This document shows, in pieces, positions 6,424-12,831 of a stretch of DNA of 22,206 nucleotides. Location: the NCBI GenBank assembly GCA_043767025.1, contig JAYUHK010000114.1, forward strand, positions 1 to 22,206, given 5' to 3'. The DNA is from JAYUHK01 sp043767025. Its GTDB lineage: Bacteria; Bacteroidota; Bacteroidia; Chitinophagales; Saprospiraceae. The position numbers were made by a program, and so were the translations under genes. The notes below the pieces were generated by a model. The model did not search any database. It was not told the DNA's origin and was given only the letters and a program-made list of their open reading frames with translations. Numbering within the stretch: the first letter of the stretch is position 1; every line of letters begins with the position of its first letter.

Positions 6424-9396
6424 TTATCGTAAAATTGCTTGATAGGCGGCTTCTTGCGCTTTGACGCGGGTGTTCATTTCTTGGAGCTTGTTGCGGCTCA
6501 TATTCGGAAAAGTTCTGTTGGAAAGAAAGACAAATACGAGTTTGCTGCGCGGGTCTGCCCAAATGCAAGTCCCCGTGAATCCTTGATGACCGAAGGTTTC
6601 GGCGGAGCAGCTTGCGGCTACGTTTTGTTGGGCGCGTCCGTCCAATTCTTTCATATCGAAGCCGATGCCGCGCCGAGTGCAGCCTTCGTAGCGGGTCGTA
6701 AAACGCTGGATAGTAGCAGGAGTTAGGTAAGTCGTTTGGTCGTAGCTGCCGCCGTTGAGGAGCATCTGCATTAGTTTTGCCAAATCTACTGCATCGGCAA
6801 ACAAGCCAGCGTGACCGCTTACGCCGCCAGTCATCGCCGCACCCATATCGTGGACGGTGCCTCGAATCATCTGTTGGCGAAAATAAGTATCCATTTCGGT
6901 CGGGGCGATGCGCTCGGGCGCAATTTTTTCCAGCGGGTGATAGCCCATCGAAGCCAAGCCCATCGGGGTATAAAAATTTTCGGCAGCAAATTCATTGAGT
7001 GGTTTGCCAGAGATTTGGCTGACTATTTTTCCAGTCAGGTAAAAGCCCAAGTCGCTGTATTTGTAGCCTCGAGCGCGGCGGAGTTCGGAGTTGTAGATTT
7101 CTTTCCAAATCGTATCTACGAGCGAATTGTTCATATACAAACGGTCAGAAACTTGGAGCGAAAATTTTTCCGACGGTTGATTTTGGTAATATTGCGGAAG
7201 CGGCTGCGATTTTTTATCAATCGTCTGTTGGTAAAAAGGAATCCACGGCACCAAGCCAGCGTGGTGCGCCATCACATCTTCGAGGACGATGTTTTCTTTG
7301 TTGGAGCCGCGCGCGTCGGGCAAATAATTTCCTATCGTTTGTCGCAAATCCAATTTTCCCTCGTCGTAAAGTTTCATAGCGGAGATAGTCGAAGCTGCGA
7401 CTTTTGTGACAGAGGCGAGGTCATACACGTCGTCTTTGTCCACCGCTTTGCCGTTGGCATCGTAGGTCTGCTTACCGAAGGCTTTGTGGTACACAATTTT
7501 GCCGTCTTTTGCTACCAGCACTACGGCTCCCGGAGTGGCGTTGGCGCGGATAGCTTCTTGCACTACATCTCCGATGCGGTCTAATTTTTCGGGACTCATT
7601 CCTACGCTTTCGGGAGTTCCGTAGGTCAAAGTAGTAAAATTAGTCGTCATTTCGCCGACCAAAAGTTTGGATATTGGCGAAGCCGAAATCGGCAGTTTTC
7701 CACTAAAAGCAAACTGTCCGAAAAGCCCTTTGGCTGCTAATTCTTGCGTAATGTCGTCGTCGTTGTAGGCTTCCAGAATATTTTTGATGTCGTCCAATCC
7801 GCGCAGACAGTACGGATTGCCAAAAATAGTCAGCACCACTTTGTTTTGTGCTTGCAGCGACCTTATGAACGCAGCCGCTTTGTCGGTCAGTCCAAAATTC
7901 TGTTCGGGTTTGCTGTTCAATCCGTGCAGACTCACGAAAACGGTATTTTTTTCTTTGAGTTGGCGGAGCAGTTGTTCGCTTGCGTCGGTCGGCACCCATT
8001 TGCTGATTTGGAAATGCTCGAAAGGCGCGCAGCCGCTCAAATAATCCTGAAAAGCGGTTTTTGTAGGACTCCCGATGGCGACCGAAGCGAAGGAAGTAGC
8101 GTCCGTTGCTTTCCATTGGGCGGGGACGAGTTGGTCGGTGTTGCGTACCAAAGTAAGTGCTTTTTCGGTCAGTCGGCGTTTGAGCAGCGCAGCTTCTGTG
8201 GTGTTGATTTGCTGGCGAATGTTATTGAGTTCGACAGGCTGATAGTTGTTTAAGCCCAAATAATATTTGGTTAAAAGTATTTTTCTAATGCTTCGATTGA
8301 CTTCCGTGCTGTCCAAAGTTCCCTGTTGAAGACTATTTTTGATATTTCTGAAAGCTGCATCTACGCTGGCTGGCAGCACCAACACGTCGTTTCCGGCTTG
8401 GAGTGCTTTCACTTCCGCGTCGCCATTTTTATAAAATTTACTTACGCCTTTCATCTCCATCGCATCGGTGAATATCAATCCGTTGAACTGCATTTGCGTT
8501 TGCAAAAGATTGGTGACTACGTTGCGCGAAAGACTGGTCGGCATATTGGGCGTAGCGTCGAGGGCGGGCAAACTCAAATGCGCCACCATCACGCTTTGCA
8601 CGCCGTGTTGGGTCAGCACCTTGAACGGGAACAAATCCATGCTGTCAATCAGACTGCGGCTGTGGTTGATAACCGGCAAGTCTTGGTGCGAATCTACGTC
8701 CGTGTCGCCGTGTCCGGGAAAATGTTTAGCGCAAGCCATTACGTTGCCGTCTTGAAGTCCCAACATATAAGCGTAGCACTTGGAGGCTACGTTGTAGCGG
8801 TCTTCGCCGAAGCTGCGCTCGCCGATGACAGGATTTTTTGGGTTGCTGTTGATATCCACCACAGGCGCAAAATTTACTTGTACTCCGATGCGGCGGCATT
8901 GACGCGCCACTTCTTTGCCCATCTCAAAAATCAGGGCATTGTCTTGAATCGCGCCCAGCATCAGTTGTTTTGGAAATGCCATAATCGCTTCTTTGAGGCG
9001 CATCGCCAAGCCCCATTCGGCATCTTGCGATACCAAAAGCGGCACTTTGGAAATCGATTGGTATTGGTTGGTCAGTGCGGCTTGCTGCTCGGGCGTCCCA
9101 GCGAAAAAGCAAACTCCGCCGATGTGAAAATTCTTGATGAGCCGTTTTACTTCGTTGTCTTGTGCAGCATCGTTGTCGGATTTGGCGCGCACCATGAAGA
9201 GCTGCCCAATGCGCTCGTCTTGCGTGAGCTGCTCAAATACCGAATCCGACCACGCCTGCGCGAGCCGAAGATTGCTGTTTGCCACCGCCGTATCTGCCTG
9301 AATATCAGTAGCTTGTCCCACAAAGCCATCGAGATTGGCACTAAACGAAAAACTCAACAAGATGAGCGCGAAGGTCAATAAAATATATTTGAACAT
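6424..9396 (-). CDS. Exported GH3 (NagZ-type) glycosidase fused to serine beta-lactamase domain
   Basis: The 990-residue product begins with a hydrophobic signal peptide (about 1-20). Residues about 45-390 are a GH3 domain of the beta-N-acetylglucosaminidase type: KHFPGHGDTDVDSH at 224-237 contains the loop His (H237) characteristic of NagZ enzymes, and D311 in FTDAMEM is the expected nucleophile. A GH3 C-terminal-like region follows (about 400-585). Residues about 592-990 form a class C beta-lactamase/transpeptidase-like domain with S662-V-T-K665 (SxxK), Y780-S-D782 at the YxN position, and H937-Q-G939 at the KTG position. NagZ enzymes cut GlcNAc from muropeptides and the second domain acts on D-amino-acid amide or ester bonds, so a role in cell-wall turnover outside the cytoplasm is likely. 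Such two-domain proteins are known in Bacteroidota. Its start faces parC across a 697-bp spacer. Actual substrate is inferred. Confidence 0.93.
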   Translation of the reverse strand: MFKYILLTFALILLSFSFSANLDGFVGQATDIQADTAVANSNLRLAQAWSDSVFEQLTQDERIGQLFMVRAKSDNDAAQDNEVKRLIKNFHIGGVCFFAGTPEQQAALTNQYQSISKVPLLVSQDAEWGLAMRLKEAIMAFPKQLMLGAIQDNALIFEMGKEVARQCRRIGVQVNFAPVVDINSNPKNPVIGERSFGEDRYNVASKCYAYMLGLQDGNVMACAKHFPGHGDTDVDSHQDLPVINHSRSLIDSMDLFPFKVLTQHGVQSVMVAHLSLPALDATPNMPTSLSRNVVTNLLQTQMQFNGLIFTDAMEMKGVSKFYKNGDAEVKALQAGNDVLVLPASVDAAFRNIKNSLQQGTLDSTEVNRSIRKILLTKYYLGLNNYQPVELNNIRQQINTTEAALLKRRLTEKALTLVRNTDQLVPAQWKATDATSFASVAIGSPTKTAFQDYLSGCAPFEHFQISKWVPTDASEQLLRQLKEKNTVFVSLHGLNSKPEQNFGLTDKAAAFIRSLQAQNKVVLTIFGNPYCLRGLDDIKNILEAYNDDDITQELAAKGLFGQFAFSGKLPISASPISKLLVGEMTTNFTTLTYGTPESVGMSPEKLDRIGDVVQEAIRANATPGAVVLVAKDGKIVYHKAFGKQTYDANGKAVDKDDVYDLASVTKVAASTISAMKLYDEGKLDLRQTIGNYLPDARGSNKENIVLEDVMAHHAGLVPWIPFYQQTIDKKSQPLPQYYQNQPSEKFSLQVSDRLYMNNSLVDTIWKEIYNSELRRARGYKYSDLGFYLTGKIVSQISGKPLNEFAAENFYTPMGLASMGYHPLEKIAPERIAPTEMDTYFRQQMIRGTVHDMGAAMTGGVSGHAGLFADAVDLAKLMQMLLNGGSYDQTTYLTPATIQRFTTRYEGCTRRGIGFDMKELDGRAQQNVAASCSAETFGHQGFTGTCIWADPRSKLVFVFLSNRTFPNMSRNKLQEMNTRVKAQEAAYQAILR

Positions 9397-9475
9397 TATA
9401 TTTGCTGTTGGAAGCCCGTCGGGACTTATTTTCTAATTTTTAAATAAAATAATTTTGTGACATCGGAATGTGTCA

Positions 9476-9621
9476 AAAATAAACTACCCACGTTTTCTGT
9501 TAAATTCAATCACTCACTGCATTACTTTTTCGTTACGGCGCGCTGCGTTGCGCCTCAAAATGCTTTGTTATCGATTGAATTGATTGAAAATAATTTGGAC
9601 ATTTTATTTTTTCTTCATTCC
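9476..9621 (+). repeat. Hairpin repeat, copy 1
   Basis: This 146-bp unit aligns along its length with 9783-9929, with shared edges AAAATAAACTAC on the left and TTTATTTTTTCTTCATTCC on the right and a core CTGCGTTGCGCCTCAAAA. It can fold: TTCAATC (9505-9511) with GATTGAA (9573-9579), GCATT (9519-9523) with AATGC (9559-9563), and GGCGC (9537-9541) with GCGCC (9550-9554). It contains no coding frame and no transposase. A non-autonomous mobile or REP-like element is one possibility, a duplicated terminator another. Confidence 0.8.
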
Positions 9622-9627
9622 ATACAT

Positions 9628-9736
9628 AGAAAATAGGTTGCTATCGCAATCAATAAGAAATGCCGCATATCGGCACATTCCTTCTCGGAAAAAGGACAGT
9701 AGATATTCGGCATGATTGATAGTTGGTTCTAAACGG
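9628..9736 (-). ncRNA. Predicted structured small RNA (6S-like candidate)
   Basis: Directly downstream of a canonical promoter, the - strand can form one long hairpin. The 5' arm (9722-9702, CTATCAATCATGCCGAATATC) pairs with the 3' arm (9671-9641): 12 positions ATGCCGAATATC/GATATGCGGCAT with one A-G mismatch, then AATC/GATT and CTATC/GATAG with an 8-nt and a 2-nt bulge on the 3' side only. An apical hairpin TCCTT/AAGGA (9692-9696 with 9679-9683) caps it. The size near 110 nt, the one-rod shape with an interrupted middle, and the strong promoter are compatible with the 6S-type RNAs described for Flavobacteria and relatives, but I cannot confirm membership. Ends are approximate: the 5' end is set from the promoter and the 3' end from the last paired base plus a U-rich stretch. 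Confidence 0.5.
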
Positions 9737-9740
9737 TGCG

Positions 9741-9771
9741 CAAAGGTATTTATTTTTTGTGAACTGACAAA
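9741..9771 (-). promoter_or_regulatory. Canonical Bacteroidota promoter
   Basis: On the - strand TTTG (9771-9768), a 19-base spacer, and TACCTTTG (9748-9741) match the -33/-7 consensus of the Bacteroidota primary sigma factor in sequence and spacing. Transcription should begin near 9735, at the start of the predicted structured RNA, and might continue into the GH3 gene 340 nt further on. Confidence 0.7.
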
Positions 9772-9782
9772 GGAACGCTTCT

Positions 9783-9929
9783 AAAATAAACTACTTATTT
9801 TTTCTGCTCAATTACAATCAATCACTGCGTTATTTTTTCGTTACAACGCCCTGCGTTGCGCCTCAAAAACGCCTTGTTATTGTTTGAATTTATTGGAAAA
9901 AATGGAGTACTTTATTTTTTCTTCATTCC
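9783..9929 (+). repeat. Hairpin repeat, copy 2
   Basis: This is the second copy of the 147-bp unit, in the same orientation and offset by 307 bp. The stem GCGTT (9827-9831) with AACGC (9868-9872) replaces GCATT/AATGC of copy 1, a paired change that keeps the stem. The inner stem is AACGC (9845-9849) with GCGTT (9853-9857). The copy carries exact 11-bp direct repeats TTATTTTTTCT near both edges (9795-9805 and 9912-9922). Confidence 0.8.
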
Positions 9930-9941
9930 TAAACGTATTTT

Positions 9942-9973
9942 TTTTTGTTTGAAAATATATTTTTAAACAAAAA
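9942..9973. repeat. AT-rich perfect inverted repeat
   Basis: TTTTTGTTTGAAAATA (9942-9957) pairs with TATTTTTAAACAAAAA (9958-9973) over 16 positions, one of them G-T. It lies between hairpin repeat copy 2 and parC and could act as a cruciform, a transcription block or a binding site. Low sequence complexity limits the inference. Confidence 0.5.
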
Positions 9974-10058
9974 TCGGCGGTTTTGTGCCATTGGTGATTT
10001 TTCTGTACGATTATTTTATATTTAAAACATTTTGTTTTTTTATTTTAAAATAAAATTG

Positions 10059-10066
10059 TATCTTCG
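10059..10066 (+). promoter_or_regulatory. parC -7 promoter-like box
   Basis: TATCTTCG differs from TAnnTTTG at one position and lies 28 bases before the parC ATG. The closest TTTG (10031-10034) is 24 bases upstream, longer than the usual 19-20, so the assignment is tentative. Confidence 0.38.
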
Positions 10067-10093
10067 CCCCAATTCTGAATTTTTAGCATAAAA

Positions 10094-12682
10094 ATGAGCA
10101 ACAACAACGACCGAATCATCGCCCTCGACGGAATGTACCAAGACTATTTTTTGGATTACGCCTCTTACGTCATTCTCGAGCGCGCCGTCCCCGCTATCGA
10201 GGACGGCTTGAAACCCGTGCAGCGAAGAATCCTTCACGCCCTGCGCGAGATGGACGACGGACGGTTTCATAAAGTTGCCAACGTCATTGGGCAGACAATG
10301 CAATACCACCCGCACGGCGACGCTTCCATCGGCGACGCAATGGTCGGATTGGGACAGAAAGATTTGATGATTGATACGCAAGGCAACTGGGGTGACGCAC
10401 GCACGGGCGACGGAGCCGCCGCTCCCCGCTACATCGAGGCGCGCCTCACAAAGTTCGCGCTCGAAGTGGCGTTCAATGGGCAAACGACCGACTGGCAAGC
10501 CACCTATGATGGGCGAAAAAAAGAGCCGATAGCCTTGCCGATGAAGTTTCCGTTGCTGCTTTCGCAGGGCGCGGAGGGAATCGCAGTGGGGCTTTCTACC
10601 AAAATTATGCCCCACAACTTTCAGGAACTTATCAAAGCCTCCGTTTTGATACTGAAAGGAAAACCCATTGAGTTGTTTCCTGATTTTATGACGGGCGGCT
10701 CGGTAGATGTGACCAATTACAACGACGGACATCGCGGCGGCAAGGTGCGCGTCCGCTCCAAAATAGTGCGCATAGACAACAAAACTCTCGCTATCAAAGA
10801 GCTGCCTTACGGCGTGACTACCGAAACGCTCATTGAAAGCATCTTGAAAGCCAACGACAAGGGAAAAATAAAAATCAAAAAAGTATCCGACAACACGGCG
10901 AAAGATGTAGAAATTCTTATCGAATTGCAGCTCGGCATCTCTCCCGATGTGACGATGGACGCGCTTTATGCTTTCACGGACTGCGAGGTGTCGGTGTCGC
11001 CCAACGCCTGCGTGATTATTGACAATAAGCCGCATTTTTTGACCGTAAGCGAGATTTTGCGCACCTGCACCGAAAGCACCAAACAACTTTTGAAGTGGGA
11101 ATTGGAGATAAGAAAGCACGAGTTGGAAGAAAAATGGCACTTTGCGAGCCTCGAAAAAATATTCATCGAAAACCGTGTGTATCACGAAATTGAAGACAGC
11201 GAAACGTGGGAAGCCGCTCTCCAAACCATCGGCGAAGAGCTAAAAAAATACTGTATCGCGCCTGCCGAAGTCCCAAAAACGACAGACGGACGGCTGCGGC
11301 TGCACCGAAATATTACGCAGGAAGATTTGGTGCGATTGACCGAAATACGCATCAAACGCATCTCGAAATACAACAAATTTCAAGCCGACGACCTGATGGC
11401 GGAGCTGGAACGCGAGTTGGAGCAAGTAAAACACGACCTCGAGTTTTTGAATGATTTTACGATTGCTTATTTTGAAAATCTTTTGAAAAAATACGGAAAG
11501 GGAAGAGAAAGACGCACCGAAATTACGGTTTTTGACACGATTGAAGTCACAAAAGTCGCCGCCAACAACGCCAAACTCTACGCCAATCGAGCGGACGGGT
11601 TCATAGGAATGGGACTCAAAAAAGACGAGTTTATTTGCGATTGCTCGGATATTGACGACATCATTGTGTTCCGAAAAGATGGCAATTTTATGGTTACTCG
11701 GGTTTCCGACAAAACTTTTGCGGGCAAAGACATCTTGCACATCGCCGTTTGGAACAAAGCCGACGAGCGCACGACCTACAACATGGCGTATGTGGACGGG
11801 AAAGATGGAGTTATATATGTAAAAAGATTTAATGTGACCGCCATCACGCGCGACAAAGAATACGACCTCACGAAAGGCTCGAAAGGCTCGAAAATCCTTT
11901 ATTTTTCTGCCAATCCCAACGGCGAAGCCGAGCGCGTAGAGGTAAAATTGACGCAGGGCAGCAAGGCAAAAATAAAAGTTTTCGACTTCGATTTTAGCGA
12001 TATTGACATCAAAGGACGAGCCGCAGGCGGGAATATTCTTACTAAATATCCGGTCACAAAAATTAGCCAAAAAGAAGCAGGAAAATCCACGCTCGGTGCG
12101 CGAAAGCTGTGGTTTGACGACATTACGGGGCGGCTCAACAACGATTCGCGTGGTCTGTTTTTGGGCGAATTTGACACTGGCGACCATATTTTGCTCCTGC
12201 ACAACGACGGCAACTTCGAACTCACAGACTACGAATTGACCAATCGCTACGATGCAAAAACGATGCTCTACATCGGCAAACTCACGCCCGAAACGGTGGT
12301 CAGCGCAGTGCATTACAACGGCGAAAAAGACTGGACGATGGTGAAGCGGTTCAAAATCGAAACGACGGCGAAAGACCAGAAGTTTAGTTTTTTGACCGAC
12401 CATAAAAATTCGCGACTGCTTTTCGCGTCCGTGAAAGAAAATCCGCGCGTGCGCTACTCCATCAAATTACAAAACAAAAAATTGCAAGGCGAAATAAATC
12501 TCGCAGAATTTGTGGACACCAAAGGCTGGAAAGCACTCGGCAACAAATTGAGCGACCAAAAACTGGCAGATGTGAAAGAAATTGAGGAAATAGCTGTGCT
12601 GGCGACGACAGATGTTTCGGCTGAAAAAGTACAAGTTGGGGAGCAAATTGACTTCGACGCGCCACAAGGCGAGCTGTTTTAG
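10094..12682 (+). CDS. parC: DNA topoisomerase IV subunit A
   Basis: The 862-residue protein is the breakage-reunion subunit of a type IIA topoisomerase. The N-terminal domain (about 1-440) shows DGLKPVQRRILHAL (37-50), YHPHGDASIGDAM (71-83) and the catalytic pair R112-Y113 in GDGAAAPRYIEARL. These segments (PVQRRILHA, VIGQTMQYHPHGD, DTQGNWG) match the ParC form seen in Bacteroidota rather than GyrA, and no GyrA box (QRRGGKG-like) is found in the C-terminal beta-pinwheel region (about 500-860). With ParE it decatenates daughter chromosomes. parE is not in the window: the upstream neighbour is on the opposite strand. The start ATG at 10094 follows an A-rich stretch without an SD sequence. GyrA is the main alternative and is unlikely. 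Confidence 0.93.
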   Translation: MSNNNDRIIALDGMYQDYFLDYASYVILERAVPAIEDGLKPVQRRILHALREMDDGRFHKVANVIGQTMQYHPHGDASIGDAMVGLGQKDLMIDTQGNWGDARTGDGAAAPRYIEARLTKFALEVAFNGQTTDWQATYDGRKKEPIALPMKFPLLLSQGAEGIAVGLSTKIMPHNFQELIKASVLILKGKPIELFPDFMTGGSVDVTNYNDGHRGGKVRVRSKIVRIDNKTLAIKELPYGVTTETLIESILKANDKGKIKIKKVSDNTAKDVEILIELQLGISPDVTMDALYAFTDCEVSVSPNACVIIDNKPHFLTVSEILRTCTESTKQLLKWELEIRKHELEEKWHFASLEKIFIENRVYHEIEDSETWEAALQTIGEELKKYCIAPAEVPKTTDGRLRLHRNITQEDLVRLTEIRIKRISKYNKFQADDLMAELERELEQVKHDLEFLNDFTIAYFENLLKKYGKGRERRTEITVFDTIEVTKVAANNAKLYANRADGFIGMGLKKDEFICDCSDIDDIIVFRKDGNFMVTRVSDKTFAGKDILHIAVWNKADERTTYNMAYVDGKDGVIYVKRFNVTAITRDKEYDLTKGSKGSKILYFSANPNGEAERVEVKLTQGSKAKIKVFDFDFSDIDIKGRAAGGNILTKYPVTKISQKEAGKSTLGARKLWFDDITGRLNNDSRGLFLGEFDTGDHILLLHNDGNFELTDYELTNRYDAKTMLYIGKLTPETVVSAVHYNGEKDWTMVKRFKIETTAKDQKFSFLTDHKNSRLLFASVKENPRVRYSIKLQNKKLQGEINLAEFVDTKGWKALGNKLSDQKLADVKEIEEIAVLATTDVSAEKVQVGEQIDFDAPQGELF

Positions 12683-12711
12683 GAATGAGGAAAAATAAGC
12701 AGTTTATTTTA
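12682..12711 (-). repeat. Possible collapsed remnant of the hairpin repeat
   Basis: Immediately at the parC stop, 30 bases read GGAATGAGGAAAAATAAG then CAGTTTATTTTA. This equals what the reverse complement of repeat copy 2 would become if everything between its two AGAAAAAATAA direct repeats were deleted, apart from two substitutions and one missing A. The match is short and A/T-rich, so chance similarity remains possible. Confidence 0.4.
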
Positions 12712-12831
12712 AGTTCTTACACTTAAATAGATGACACTTATTATTCGACATAATTCATTGATTTTCAATAGTTTATGACGACTCAAAACTCAAAACTTAT
12801 AACTATTTAGATACATTTTTATGAAATTAGG

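Larger units (their letters stand above)
9397..10093. other. Divergent spacer between GH3 gene and parC
   Basis: This 697-bp gap holds, left to right: a short GC hairpin close to the GH3 start (AAGTCCCGACGGGCTT on the - strand, near 9420), hairpin repeat copy 1 (9476-9621), a predicted structured RNA (9628-9736) with its promoter (9741-9771), hairpin repeat copy 2 (9783-9929), a perfect AT-rich inverted repeat (9942-9973) and a parC promoter-like box (10059-10066). No convincing protein gene is present. Confidence 0.75.

Noticed and set aside
8326..9381. Long open frame of 351 codons on the + strand inside the GH3-beta-lactamase gene
   Set aside because: It is antisense to a well-identified gene with intact catalytic motifs. 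Its His/Val/Arg-rich composition is typical of a shadow frame.
9474..9481. TATTTTTG box on the - strand, close to the GH3 start
   Set aside because: The nearest -33-like TTG is 25 bases away, and the box is part of the left edge of hairpin repeat copy 1. The promoter at 9741-9771 is far better.
9615..9713. A 32-residue open frame on the - strand (MPNIYCPFSEKEC...), starting about 22 nt after the predicted transcription start
   Set aside because: Its codons form the arms of the long hairpin, its stop lies in the repeat edge, and the composition (repeated Cys, Met, Phe) is not like a known small protein. A structured RNA explains the constraint better, though a leader peptide cannot be excluded.
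10040..11224. Open frame of 394 codons on the - strand overlapping parC, and another of 387 codons at 11240-12403
   Set aside because: Both are antisense shadows of parC, rich in Phe/Val/His, without promoter or recognisable domain.
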